A DNA stretch of 64,000 bases from Flavobacteriales bacterium (lineage in GTDB: Bacteria > Bacteroidota > Bacteroidia > Flavobacteriales_F > PHOS-HE28). Positions within the stretch are counted from its first letter, which is position 1, and every line of letters begins with the position of its first letter. Positions 44,714 through 52,637 of the stretch are shown piece after piece. Made by a program: the position numbers and the translations under genes. The stretch is taken from contig JADJDP010000003.1 in assembly GCA_016702645.1 (NCBI GenBank), forward strand, positions 186,001 through 250,000, read 5' to 3'. The notes under the pieces are model-generated. The model was not told where the DNA came from, searched no databases, and saw only the letters and a list, made by a program, of their open reading frames with translations.

Positions 44714-45814
44714 TCATTTTCTGATCGCCTTCTTCGCTTCGGCGATCGGACCGAAGGGTCCGAATTTGTGTTGCACTTCAGGGATGCTATCGGCGAACGG
44801 GCCGAACGGATGATCCACAGGCTTGCCAGCGATGTTCGGCCAGTCCGCTGACAGGTCGCGATCCGGTCGCTGCTGCGAGTTCACGTATGCCGCCACATCC
44901 CAGGCTTCTTCATCGGTGAGCTGTGGGTTCTCCCACGTAACTCCCTGCGGCATGTTGTTCTTCACATAGCCCGCGAACCGGCTCAACCGGTAAAGACCTG
45001 CACCGATGTTGTAGCTGTGCTCTCCCCACAAGGGTGGGTATTGATACGTGAGACCGTTCGCGGCCTTCACGCCTGCACCGTCCTCCTTATGGCAGCTCGC
45101 GCACTTCGCGGTGTAGATGGCCTGGCCGTGAATGGGATCGGCAGCACGGTCCATGAACTTCAGTTCGGCAAGACCTGAGCCCTTGGGCTTCTTGCCTGCA
45201 TCGATACCGGTGCCGAGCCATTCCATGTAGGCAACGAGCGCACGCATCTCACGGCTGGTGCTATCCAGCGCAACACCGTTCAAGCTGCGCTCGAAACAAT
45301 CGTTGATGCGTTTCACCACTGTTTCAGTGGCACCGCTGCGTTCGCGGAATTTCGGATAGGTGCTCCACACAGCGCTGTAGTTATTGCCCCACGGTTTGGC
45401 TCCGGCATCGAGGTGGCAGTTCTGGCAATTCATGCCGTTGGTCTGCTGCGCAACGATTCCTTCAGGACCGAGATAGAACGCCGTGTTCCGGATCAGCTCA
45501 CGACCGTACTGTACCAGATCTTCCCGTTCACCACCGATGTGTTCGATCAAGGTGGTGTCCATTCCGGCCCAGAGGCTGTCCGCCATGTAGGTGGCGACCA
45601 TCGGCGGTGGTGGTTCCAACCAACTGCGCGGCGCGCCCATGAACAATAGGATCAGCGCAGTGATCGCAAGTGTCGCCCGCCGGGCGAACCTCGGAGCGCG
45701 TTCGTCATGGGACAGACCGGCACGCTCCTTCAATACCCGCACCGCTTGGTCGGAAACGCCCTGCCAGAGCAGGACGAGCAGAGCCATGATGAGCAGGACG
45801 ACCGGGACGAACAT
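44714..45814 (-). CDS. TsdA-like diheme cytochrome c (thiosulfate dehydrogenase type)
   Basis: About 366 residues with two N-terminal membrane helices (MFVPVVLLIMALLVLLWQG and ATLAITALILLFMG) and two heme-binding motifs, CQNCH and CASCH. Between them YPKFRERSGATETVVKRINDCFERSLNG reproduces the INxCxxRSxNG signature shared by TsdA and SoxA. TsdA couples two thiosulfates to tetrathionate. The second domain (GQAIYTAKCASCHKEDGAG, GLYRLSRFAGYVKNNMPQG) is a typical cytochrome c with a Met ligand. It is 17 bases from pmpB and 30 from the soxB-like gene. Catalytic direction and acceptor are not readable. Confidence 0.8.
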   Translation of the reverse strand: MFVPVVLLIMALLVLLWQGVSDQAVRVLKERAGLSHDERAPRFARRATLAITALILLFMGAPRSWLEPPPPMVATYMADSLWAGMDTTLIEHIGGEREDLVQYGRELIRNTAFYLGPEGIVAQQTNGMNCQNCHLDAGAKPWGNNYSAVWSTYPKFRERSGATETVVKRINDCFERSLNGVALDSTSREMRALVAYMEWLGTGIDAGKKPKGSGLAELKFMDRAADPIHGQAIYTAKCASCHKEDGAGVKAANGLTYQYPPLWGEHSYNIGAGLYRLSRFAGYVKNNMPQGVTWENPQLTDEEAWDVAAYVNSQQRPDRDLSADWPNIAGKPVDHPFGPFADSIPEVQHKFGPFGPIAEAKKAIRK

Positions 45815-45830
45815 GACCTGGGGGGCTGGG

Positions 45831-46349
45831 TCAATGGGGGAGTTTGTCGCGCAACAGACCATACACCCAAGTGCCCGCCACTGCGCTCAGAAAGGTGATG
45901 CTGATGACGCCGAAGCCTGCGCCCATTTGCGCGAACAAAGGACCCGGACAAGCTCCTGTGATGGCCCAGCCTAGGCCGAAAAGAAGCCCGCCGTAGATCT
46001 GCCCTTTGTTGAACTCCTTGTTCGGGATGTGGATCTCCTCGCCATAGATCGTCTTCGCTTTCGTCCGTTTGATGAGGAGCACGCTGATGAGACCCACCAC
46101 CACGGCGGTGCCGATAGCACCGTACATGTGGAAGCTCTCAAAACGGAACATCTCCTGGATGCGGAACCAGCTTACGATCTCGGCTTTCACGAAGACGATG
46201 CCGAAGAGGATGCCCCAAGCGGCATACTTCAGGTTGTGCCACCACGGGTGGACCAACTCGCTCTCGTTGACGCAGATCGCATCCAGTTCCCGGGCCTTGA
46301 GATCGGCCAGTTCCTGTGGAGTAGGGGTGTGTTGGAAAGCTTGCTCCAT
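45831..46349 (-). CDS. YeeE/YedE (PmpB-like) thiosulfate-transporter half
   Basis: A 172-residue membrane protein with about four helices. The family motif GWAITGACPGPLFAQMGAG near residue 125 holds the conserved Cys that in YeeE/TsuA guides thiosulfate through the membrane. A 45-residue hydrophilic N terminus precedes the first helix (AAWGILFGIVFV). Four bases separate it from pmpA. Together the two halves equal one full-length YeeE protein. They lie between a persulfide dioxygenase and a TsdA-like cytochrome, which fits import or exchange of a sulfur compound. Confidence 0.85.
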   Translation of the reverse strand: MEQAFQHTPTPQELADLKARELDAICVNESELVHPWWHNLKYAAWGILFGIVFVKAEIVSWFRIQEMFRFESFHMYGAIGTAVVVGLISVLLIKRTKAKTIYGEEIHIPNKEFNKGQIYGGLLFGLGWAITGACPGPLFAQMGAGFGVISITFLSAVAGTWVYGLLRDKLPH

Positions 46350-46353
46350 GATC

Positions 46354-46917
46354 TCAAAGGGTAAGTAGGAAGGGAAGTATGAGCCAGGTCATCGCGATGC
46401 CGCCGACCATGAAGCAACAGGTGGCGATCAGGCTCGGCCATTGCAAGCTGCTCAGGCCCATGATCGCATGTCCGCTTGTGCATCCACCAGCGTAGCGTGT
46501 GCCAAAGCCCACCATGAAACCGCCGATGACGAAGAAGATGAGACCGCGCAGTGTGAACAGTTGATCCCATGAGAAGATCTCCGAAGGCATCAGGCTCGTT
46601 GTGTCGGTGATGCCCTTCTCTGCGAGATAGGCGGCCGTTGGCTCCGAGAGAACCACAGGGTTCGGGTCGCTCAGGAATTGCGCGGCCATGAACGCACCGA
46701 GTGCGATACCACCCACGAAGAACAGGTTCCACACTTCCTTTCTCCAATCGTACTGGAAGAACTTGATGTTGGAAGGCAGGCACGCCGCGCACATGTGTCG
46801 CAACGAACTGCTGATCCCAAAGCTCTTGTTGCCCACGAGCAACAAGTAGGGGACAGTAAGGCCTATGAGGGCACCGGCCACGTACCACGGCCAAGGCTGT
46901 TTGATCGCTTCTAGCAT
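46354..46917 (-). CDS. YeeE/YedE (PmpA-like) thiosulfate-transporter half
   Basis: A 187-residue membrane protein with about five helices. Conserved Cys sites occur in SLRHMCAACLP and in GFGTRYAGGCTSGHAIMG, the latter being the YeeE signature for thiosulfate passage. It starts 25 bases after the dioxygenase-rhodanese gene and is coupled to pmpB. Direction of transport and exact substrate (thiosulfate or another sulfane-sulfur ion) cannot be read from sequence. Confidence 0.87.
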   Translation of the reverse strand: MLEAIKQPWPWYVAGALIGLTVPYLLLVGNKSFGISSSLRHMCAACLPSNIKFFQYDWRKEVWNLFFVGGIALGAFMAAQFLSDPNPVVLSEPTAAYLAEKGITDTTSLMPSEIFSWDQLFTLRGLIFFVIGGFMVGFGTRYAGGCTSGHAIMGLSSLQWPSLIATCCFMVGGIAMTWLILPFLLTL

Positions 46918-46941
46918 GGGTTAGGGATCGGATGATCAGTG

Positions 46942-48354
46942 CTACTTCTTCAGCGTGGAAGGGCATACATAGTCCGTTGCCTTCACATCGGTTTTTTTGA
47001 TGGCGTTGAATCCACCGGCCACGTCGATCACGTTGTGGTAACCGCGTGCTTTGAGCAGGCTGGCAGCAACCATGCTGCGGTAACCGCCCGCGCAGTGGAT
47101 GTAGTTCGGCTCTTCCTTGCTGAACGCCGCGAGGTTCTGGTTGATGAATTGCAGCGAGGCGTGCCAGGCGCCGTCCACGTGCTCGGCGGCGTATTCGCCA
47201 TCCTTGCGCACGTCCACCACACGAAGCTTGTTGGCAAGGAAGCGCTTGGCGAACTCTTCCGCGCTGATGCTCTCGATGGTGTCCACCTCCTTGCCGGAAG
47301 TCTTCCATGCATCGATCCCGCCTTTCAGATAGCCGAACACATTGTCGTACCCAACGCGTGCTAGGCGGGTCACGACCTCATCCTCGGCACCGTCATCGGT
47401 CACGAGCAATAGCGGTTGCTTCACGTCGGGGATCATGCTGCCCACCCATGGAGCGAAATCGCCCTTGATGCCGATGTTGATGCTGCGCGGTACGAAACCG
47501 TCCTTGAAGGTCTGCGCACCGCGCGTGTCGAGCACGAGCGCCCCTTCCGTTTCCGCGACGAGTTCGAACTGGTCGGGTGTGAGCGCACGCATGCCTTTCT
47601 CTTTCACGGTGTCCACGCTTGCGATCACGCCTTTGTTCATGGCCACGTTCTGCGGGAAATACGCCGGTGGAGGCAACAGCCCATCGGTCACTTCCTTGAT
47701 GAATTGCTCCTTGCTTGCAGCGCGCAGTGCATAGTTCACTTCTTTCTGGTGACCCAGCGTGTCGAAGGTCTCCTTGCTCATGTTCTTGCCGCAGGCGCTG
47801 CCAGCACCGTGTGCCGGATACACGATCACGTCATCAGGCAAGGGCATCACTTTGTTGTGGAGGCTGTCATACAGGAAGCCCGCGAGGTCTTCTTGAGTGA
47901 TCGATCCCATTTTCTGCGCGAGATCGGGGCGGCCTACATCGCCGATGAAGAGCGTATCGCCGGTGTAGATGCTGTGCGGCTTGCCGTTCTCATCGAGCAG
48001 CAGGTAGCAGGTGCTCTCCATGGTGTGGCCGGGGGTGTGCAGCACCTTGATGGTGACGTTGCCGAGTTTCAACTCCTCGCCATCCTTGGCGATGTGCGCA
48101 TCGAACGTGGGGTTCGCGTTCGGGCCGTAGACGATGGGCGCGCCGGTCTTTTTGCTCAGGTCGAGGTGACCGCTCACGAAGTCGGCATGGAAGTGCGTCT
48201 CCAGTACGTATTTGATCTTCGCGTTGCTCGCTTGCGCTCGCTCGATGTACGGACTGGTCTCGCGCAGCGGATCGATGATCGCCGCTTCGCCGTTGCTCTC
48301 GATGTAGTAAGCGCCTTGGGCCAGGCAGCCGGTGTATATCTGTTCGATCTTCAT
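46942..48354 (-). CDS. MBL-fold persulfide dioxygenase fused to two rhodanese domains (copy 2)
   Basis: A 470-residue paralogue of the protein at 33096-34508, with identical length and domain order. ETHE1-type metal motifs THFHADFVSGH, HTPGHTMEST and YTGDTLFIGDVGRPDL lead; an inactive rhodanese (LLVTDDGAEDE, no Cys) and an active one (YIHCAGGYRSM) follow. It belongs to the long operon started by arsR and precedes pmpA, so it probably handles sulfane sulfur that enters through PmpAB, while copy 1 is paired with SQR. The start MKIEQIYTGCL at 48354 is fixed by the paralogue. Confidence 0.92.
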   Translation of the reverse strand: MKIEQIYTGCLAQGAYYIESNGEAAIIDPLRETSPYIERAQASNAKIKYVLETHFHADFVSGHLDLSKKTGAPIVYGPNANPTFDAHIAKDGEELKLGNVTIKVLHTPGHTMESTCYLLLDENGKPHSIYTGDTLFIGDVGRPDLAQKMGSITQEDLAGFLYDSLHNKVMPLPDDVIVYPAHGAGSACGKNMSKETFDTLGHQKEVNYALRAASKEQFIKEVTDGLLPPPAYFPQNVAMNKGVIASVDTVKEKGMRALTPDQFELVAETEGALVLDTRGAQTFKDGFVPRSINIGIKGDFAPWVGSMIPDVKQPLLLVTDDGAEDEVVTRLARVGYDNVFGYLKGGIDAWKTSGKEVDTIESISAEEFAKRFLANKLRVVDVRKDGEYAAEHVDGAWHASLQFINQNLAAFSKEEPNYIHCAGGYRSMVAASLLKARGYHNVIDVAGGFNAIKKTDVKATDYVCPSTLKK

Positions 48355-48398
48355 GGGTTCTTGGAGTTGTTGGGGCGCGTCATGAAGCGCCCGTACAG

Positions 48399-49211
48399 TT
48401 AGCTGAGGTTCGAGAGTTCCCTTCCGATGATGTAGATGCCCATAATGAGCACGAACCATCCGAAGGCGGGTTTGAGTTTTTCGTTCGGAACACGTTTGCT
48501 GAGGATGCTGCCTACGATGATCCCGCCGATGGCGATGGCCGAAAAGAGCAGCAGGAAATTCCAATCGATCACTTCATTGCCTTTCAGATCGCCAGTGAAA
48601 CCGATGAGCGACTTCGCTGCGATGATGATGAGCGAGGTTCCAACCGCCTGTTTCATCGGCAGCTTTGCCAAGAGCACCAGCGCAGGAATGATGAGAAAGC
48701 CGCCGCCGGCCCCTACTATCCCGGTGACCATACCCACCACCACACCCTCAGCCAGGATCAATGGGTAGTTGAATTTCACCGCTTGCTCCGCGCTCGCATC
48801 CGGTCCTTTCGGTGCCTTCGGTTTGCGGATCATACTGTAGGCCGCAGCCACCATGATCAGCGCGAAGAGCACCAGTATGCCCACCGCTTTGCTCAGGACC
48901 ACGCTGCCGAGATCGAAGATCGGATCGGGTAGGGCAGGCACCAGCCAAGCCCGCGTGGCATAAACGGCAAGGATGCTTGGTATGCCGAACACGATGGCCG
49001 TGCGCCAGTGGATGTTGCCCATGCGCATGTGGCTCAAGCTGCCCACCAAGCTCGTGAGGCCTACAATGAAGAGCGAGTAGGCCGTGGCCAGGACCGGCTC
49101 AACCATGAAGAGGTACACGAGGATCGGAACCGTGAGGATGCTACCGCCACCGCCAATGAGGCCGAGGGAAAGCCCCATGAGGATCGCGCCGATGTATCCG
49201 AGGATCTCCAT
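48399..49211 (-). CDS. TauE/SafE (TSUP) family anion exporter
   Basis: A 270-residue membrane protein with about eight helices in two similar halves: ILMGLSLGLIGGGGSILTVPILVYLF and VVVGMVTGIVGAGGGFLIIPALVLL carry the repeated GxGGG motifs of the TSUP family, which moves sulfite, sulfoacetate or related anions. ATG at 49211 follows the arsR stop by 2 bases, showing tight coupling; the longer frame lies inside arsR. Export of sulfite made by the dioxygenases is a reasonable inference. Confidence 0.9.
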   Translation of the reverse strand: MEILGYIGAILMGLSLGLIGGGGSILTVPILVYLFMVEPVLATAYSLFIVGLTSLVGSLSHMRMGNIHWRTAIVFGIPSILAVYATRAWLVPALPDPIFDLGSVVLSKAVGILVLFALIMVAAAYSMIRKPKAPKGPDASAEQAVKFNYPLILAEGVVVGMVTGIVGAGGGFLIIPALVLLAKLPMKQAVGTSLIIIAAKSLIGFTGDLKGNEVIDWNFLLLFSAIAIGGIIVGSILSKRVPNEKLKPAFGWFVLIMGIYIIGRELSNLS

Positions 49212-49213
49212 GC

Positions 49214-49528
49214 TCACAAGTGCTCGCAGCAGTTCTCCAGGTCCTTGATGATCTTCAAGAAGCCCGGTTGTTGCAAGTGGTAGAAACTGTATCGGCCTTC
49301 CTTTTCCACGCCCAGCAGGCCCTTGTCGCGCATGAGCGTGAGGTGCTGACTGAGGATCGCTTGTTCGATACCGAGAACCTCCACCAGATCGTTCACGCAC
49401 ATGCGCTTCTTGCCGCCGAGCATGTCGAGAATGGCCAACCGTTGAGGATGCGCCGCCACCTTCAGCAGTTCGCTGGCACGCACCAGCTTATCCGTTCCAA
49501 GGCGTTCGTCGAGGGTTGTAATGGACAT
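49214..49528 (-). CDS. ArsR-family (SqrR/BigR-like) regulator
   Basis: A 104-residue winged-helix regulator: LLKVAAHPQRLAILDMLGG, then LVEVLGIEQAILSQHLTLMRDKGLLGVEKEGRYSFYHL. A Cys in the alpha-2 region (KRMCVNDLVEVLG) and Cys residues near the C terminus (LENCCEHL) could form the thiol or persulfide switch used by sulfide-sensing SqrR/BigR proteins. First gene of the operon arsR-tauE-dioxygenase-pmpA-pmpB-tsdA-soxB. ATG 49528 (MSITTLDE) is chosen because the upstream GTG overlaps the promoter. A palindrome over the promoter is a likely autoregulatory site. Confidence 0.87.
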   Translation of the reverse strand: MSITTLDERLGTDKLVRASELLKVAAHPQRLAILDMLGGKKRMCVNDLVEVLGIEQAILSQHLTLMRDKGLLGVEKEGRYSFYHLQQPGFLKIIKDLENCCEHL

Positions 49529-49548
49529 GCTACCGTTCGTTGACGGCA

Positions 49549-49571
49549 CAAATGTATAGTCATAGGACTAT
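49549..49571 (-). promoter_or_regulatory. promoter and probable ArsR operator of the sulfur operon
   Basis: The minus-strand -7 box TACATTTG (49556-49549) lies 21 bases before the arsR ATG. Immediately upstream is the inverted repeat ATAGTC-ATAG-GACTAT (49556-49571), which covers the spacer and would suit a dimeric ArsR repressor blocking polymerase. Confidence 0.6.
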
Positions 49572-49579
49572 GTGACTAC

Positions 49580-49593
49580 GTGATGATCATCAC
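49580..49593 (-). promoter_or_regulatory. predicted Crp-type operator of the arsR sulfur operon
   Basis: GTGATGATCATCAC, identical to the site at 33027 and extended here to an 18-bp perfect palindrome (49578-49595). The centre is 37.5 bases from the end of the -7 box. Together with the ArsR-type repeat it suggests activation and repression at one promoter. Confidence 0.68.
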
Positions 49594-49623
49594 GTGCATC
49601 CGCATGCGTGCCGACGAGAGGGG

Positions 49624-50748
49624 CTAAAGCGCACCCAAAAGCGCCTCGCCGAAGTGCTTCACTTGGTACTTGCGCATACCGGGCATTGCAGCGAGCGCGT
49701 CCAAGTCGCCCGGGAGCGTGCGTGCGATGTCCATGAGCATCTGGTTCGCGGCAACGATCCCCGGGCGCAGGTCGAATTCAGCGGTGAGTTTGTCCCGCAC
49801 CTGTTTGATCCGCTTCAGGCGGTCCTCGTAATCATTGTCGCGGTCCCAGCGCTTGCCCTTGGGCACGCGAGGCCATTCTTCCTTGGGTAGTTCAACGCCC
49901 CGTTTCACCGCAGCGAAGAGGTTGCGTCCATGGCGCTCCACCACGCGCTCCCCGACACCCTTGCGCGCAGCGATGTCCTTCAGGCTTTTCGGCGGGTCCG
50001 TGGCAAGAGCCAACAACACGTCGTTTCCCAAGACCATGAACGAGGCACGGTCCATCTTCTCCGCGACACCTTCCCGCCAAGTATGCACTTCCCGCAGCAC
50101 GGCGAGTTGCTGCGGTTTCAGCAGTTTGGCACCCTTCAAGCGAAGGAAGCCCGGTTCTTCGTTCACTGCCAGGTTGAAGGGGGCATCCGTGAGCAAGGCG
50201 AATTCTTCTTCTGCCCAACTCCACCGGTCCTTGGCGATGAGCTTCTCCTTCAGGGTGTCGCGCAATGCGATCAAGTTGGCTGTGTCGCCGGCGGCGTACG
50301 CGAGCATGTCCTGCGGAAGTGGTCGCTTGCTCCAGTCCGCCTTCTGGAACTTCTTGTCCACGTGCACACCTTGGTACTTCTGCAACAGTGCTGCGAGCCC
50401 GATCTCGGGTTCGTTCAAGAGCTCCGCGGCCACCAGCGTGTCGAACACGTTCTCCACGCGGATATTATGGTGTTTGGCAAGGATCCGCAGGTCGTAGTCC
50501 GCGTCGTGGATCACCACTTCCATCCCCTTGTCAGCGAGCAATGCGCCAAGCGGAGCGAGGTCATCGATGGCAAGTGGATCGATGAGGAAGGTTGCTGTAC
50601 GCGTGCTCAATTGCACCAAGCAGACCCGTTCCTTGAACCGGTGGAAGCTACTAGCTTCGGTATCCAGGGCCAGGATCGAAGCATCGGCGAGATCGAGCAT
50701 CCGTTGAGCCAGGACCGCCGGGTCGGTGATGGGTTCGAAGGCGGACAC
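49624..50748 (-). CDS. RNase D-like 3'-5' exonuclease with HRDC domain
   Basis: A 374-residue DEDD exonuclease. ILALDTEASSFHRFKERVCLVQLST gives motif I (D, E), VVIHDADYDLRIL motif II and LAYAAGDTANLIAL motif III with the Tyr-x3-Asp of the DEDDy type. An HRDC domain (LREVHTWREGVAEKMDRASFMVLGNDVLLALA) and a second helical domain follow, as in RNase D. A GTG at 50748 (MSAFEPITDPAVL) is preferred because a -7-like box TTACTTTG (50780-50773, minus strand) lies just upstream; an ATG at 50790 is in the previous gene's stop region. Role: tRNA and small-RNA 3' trimming. Confidence 0.85.
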   Translation of the reverse strand: MSAFEPITDPAVLAQRMLDLADASILALDTEASSFHRFKERVCLVQLSTRTATFLIDPLAIDDLAPLGALLADKGMEVVIHDADYDLRILAKHHNIRVENVFDTLVAAELLNEPEIGLAALLQKYQGVHVDKKFQKADWSKRPLPQDMLAYAAGDTANLIALRDTLKEKLIAKDRWSWAEEEFALLTDAPFNLAVNEEPGFLRLKGAKLLKPQQLAVLREVHTWREGVAEKMDRASFMVLGNDVLLALATDPPKSLKDIAARKGVGERVVERHGRNLFAAVKRGVELPKEEWPRVPKGKRWDRDNDYEDRLKRIKQVRDKLTAEFDLRPGIVAANQMLMDIARTLPGDLDALAAMPGMRKYQVKHFGEALLGAL

Positions 50749-50786
50749 TGCGCTGGTTGTGGCGATAGGCCGCAAAGTAAGCGGCC

Positions 50787-51158
50787 TCATCGGGCCAAGA
50801 CTTCCAAGCCGGGCAGATTGCGAACAATACCCCATGCCACCAAGGCAATGGCCCAGCCGTAGACCACCCGGTTGTCCGTGCCCAGGGATAGTCCGCGCCA
50901 GCGGCCCACAGCCCACTGCGCGCCGAGCAGGGGGATGCAACAGACCAGCGCCGCATTGTGGCCCAAAGCCTCGCAAAGTCGCCCGTGGAACAGGTCATGC
51001 ATTGCGCGTTGGGAGCCACAGCCGGGACAGAGCCAGCCGGTGAGCCAACGGAACGGGCAGGGGAGATAGTGGCGTCCCTGTTCGGGGTCGAACAAATAGA
51101 TGCTTACCAGCCAAGCCAGCACGCCTACTGCACCCACGAAGGGCAGCCACCTCTTCAC
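50787..51158 (-). CDS. DUF2752-family membrane protein
   Basis: About 123 residues with three helices. Between helices one and two stands CPFRWLTGWLCPGCGSQRAMHDLFHGRLCEALGHNAAL, the DUF2752 signature with its CPxCG and Arg-Ala-x-His residues. The start is uncertain: GTG 51158 (KRWLPFVGAVG) avoids overlap with the preceding gene, while ATG 51200 overlaps it. Members often lie beside CD225-like proteins, as here. Function unknown. Confidence 0.75.
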   Translation of the reverse strand: MKRWLPFVGAVGVLAWLVSIYLFDPEQGRHYLPCPFRWLTGWLCPGCGSQRAMHDLFHGRLCEALGHNAALVCCIPLLGAQWAVGRWRGLSLGTDNRVVYGWAIALVAWGIVRNLPGLEVLAR

Positions 51159-51165
51159 GAGGTCC

Positions 51166-51456
51166 TCAGTAGGAAGAGGCGGCACCGGCGGCCGCAGCAC
51201 TCACGAACACGAAGATCATGAGCAGATATGCGATGATACCGATCAGGTTCAGGCTGAGGCCGATCCAGAAACCGATCTTGGTCCACTTGCCCGCTTCCTT
51301 GCTCGCCTTGTCAGCTCCTTCGAAATCGCCTGAATCGTAGCGGGAGTTCACGTTCGCAGCGTTCACGATCCCTGCAATACCGAAGGGTAGGCAGCAAAAG
51401 ATGGTGACGAGGATGGATTCAACGAGCCAGTTCTTGGGGCGTACGGGTGCGTTCAT
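51166..51456 (-). CDS. CD225/dispanin-family small membrane protein
   Basis: Ninety-six residues with two helices: NWLVESILVTIFCCLPFGIAGIVNAANVNSRYDSGDFEGA is the CD225 signature (CCLPFGI, then a basic-acidic loop), and IGFWIGLSLNLIGIIAYLLMIFVFV the second helix. An ATG ten codons upstream is possible. Bacterial members lack a known function. It abuts the DUF2752 gene by about 7 bases and probably forms a two-gene unit with it. Confidence 0.82.
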   Translation of the reverse strand: MNAPVRPKNWLVESILVTIFCCLPFGIAGIVNAANVNSRYDSGDFEGADKASKEAGKWTKIGFWIGLSLNLIGIIAYLLMIFVFVSAAAAGAASSY

Positions 51457-51525
51457 GGGCGTGAAGGGTGGATCCTGAGGCGGCATAGATAGGCAGGCGA
51501 ACGATCGCGGCCAAATACCCTTCGA

Positions 51526-52617
51526 TCAGATGTAGCGGGCCCCGCTTTCGGCGGTCAGATCGTTCACGAACTGCTTGATCTTCTGTTCGTCGCTCTTTCG
51601 ACAGACGAGCAATGCGTCCTTGGTGCTCACCACGATGAAGTCCTCCAATCCTTGCAGCACCATGAGGCGGTCGTCCTGGGCATGCACCACCGTGTTATCG
51701 CAGTCGTAAAGCTTTACCGCACTCCCGATGGCCGCATTGCCCCGGTCGTCCTTCGAAAGGTGCGTGTACAAGCTGCCCCAGGTGCCCAGATCGCTCCAGC
51801 CGAAGTCGCTCACCACGGTGAGCACGTTCGTTGCCTTCTCCATGACGCCGTAATCGATGCTCACGTTTTCGCAATCCGCGTAGATGTCATGCACGGCGCG
51901 CTTTTCGTTCGGCGTTCCGAATTGCGCCCCCGCCGCTTCGAAACTGGCGGCCAGTGAAGGCAGATGTTGCTTGAACGCAGCGCGGATGCTCTTGAGGGTC
52001 CAAATGAAGATACCGGCGTTCCACACGAAATCACCGCTTTCCATGAACCGAAGTGCCGTTGCATGATCGGGCTTTTCGGTGAACGTCTTGACCCGCTTCA
52101 CATGGGGGTGCGCAGCGCCCTCTTCATGCGTGAACTGGATGTAACCGTATCCCGTATCCGGGCGGCTCGGGAGGATGCCCAGCGTGACGAGGGAACCCGT
52201 CCTTGTGGCCTCGTTCATTGCCGTGTTCACGGTAGCGCGAAAGGCCTCTTCCTTCAGTACCAAGTGGTCGCTCGGTGCCACGATGATGATGGCCTCCGGG
52301 TCGCGCGCTGCGATCACCGCATTCGCATAGGCCACGCAAGGTGCCGTGTTGCGCCGTTGCGGTTCCTCCAGGATCTGCCAATCTTCCAAGGCGGGTAGCT
52401 GCTCCTTCACAATGGGCGCGTACTGCGCGTTGGTGACCACAAGGATGTTCTGGGGCGGGCAGATCGGAAGGAAGCGATCGTAGGTCTGCTGGATGAGCGT
52501 GCGCCCCAGGCCGAGGAAGTCCAGGAACTGTTTGGGATAAGCGCTGCGGCTCATGGGCCAAAAGCGGCTGCCAACCCCGCCGGCCATGATCACGCACCAT
52601 GTGTGTTCGTTCTTCAT
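51526..52617 (-). CDS. manC: mannose-1-phosphate guanylyltransferase
   Basis: Makes GDP-mannose from GTP and mannose-1-phosphate for polysaccharide and glycoprotein synthesis. The 363-residue protein has the pyrophosphorylase signature MAGGVGSRFWPMSRSAYPKQFL, QRRNTAPCVAYA, VAPSDHLV, TFTEKPDHATA and FVWNAGIFIW. It ends after the nucleotidyltransferase domain and a short left-handed helix part, without the isomerase domain of bifunctional enzymes. It follows the SprT-like gene by 20 bases. GDP-mannose could feed the DPM1-like transferase at 15980, a speculative link. Confidence 0.93.
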   Translation of the reverse strand: MKNEHTWCVIMAGGVGSRFWPMSRSAYPKQFLDFLGLGRTLIQQTYDRFLPICPPQNILVVTNAQYAPIVKEQLPALEDWQILEEPQRRNTAPCVAYANAVIAARDPEAIIIVAPSDHLVLKEEAFRATVNTAMNEATRTGSLVTLGILPSRPDTGYGYIQFTHEEGAAHPHVKRVKTFTEKPDHATALRFMESGDFVWNAGIFIWTLKSIRAAFKQHLPSLAASFEAAGAQFGTPNEKRAVHDIYADCENVSIDYGVMEKATNVLTVVSDFGWSDLGTWGSLYTHLSKDDRGNAAIGSAVKLYDCDNTVVHAQDDRLMVLQGLEDFIVVSTKDALLVCRKSDEQKIKQFVNDLTAESGARYI

Positions 52618-52637
52618 TCGTTGTTCATGTGCTGTCC

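Noticed and set aside
44690..44735. TGATCG-TC-CGATCA palindrome before the soxB-like gene as another regulon site
   Set aside because: It lacks the GTGA arms and the spacing to a -7 box, and lies at the end of the tsdA-like gene within an operon.
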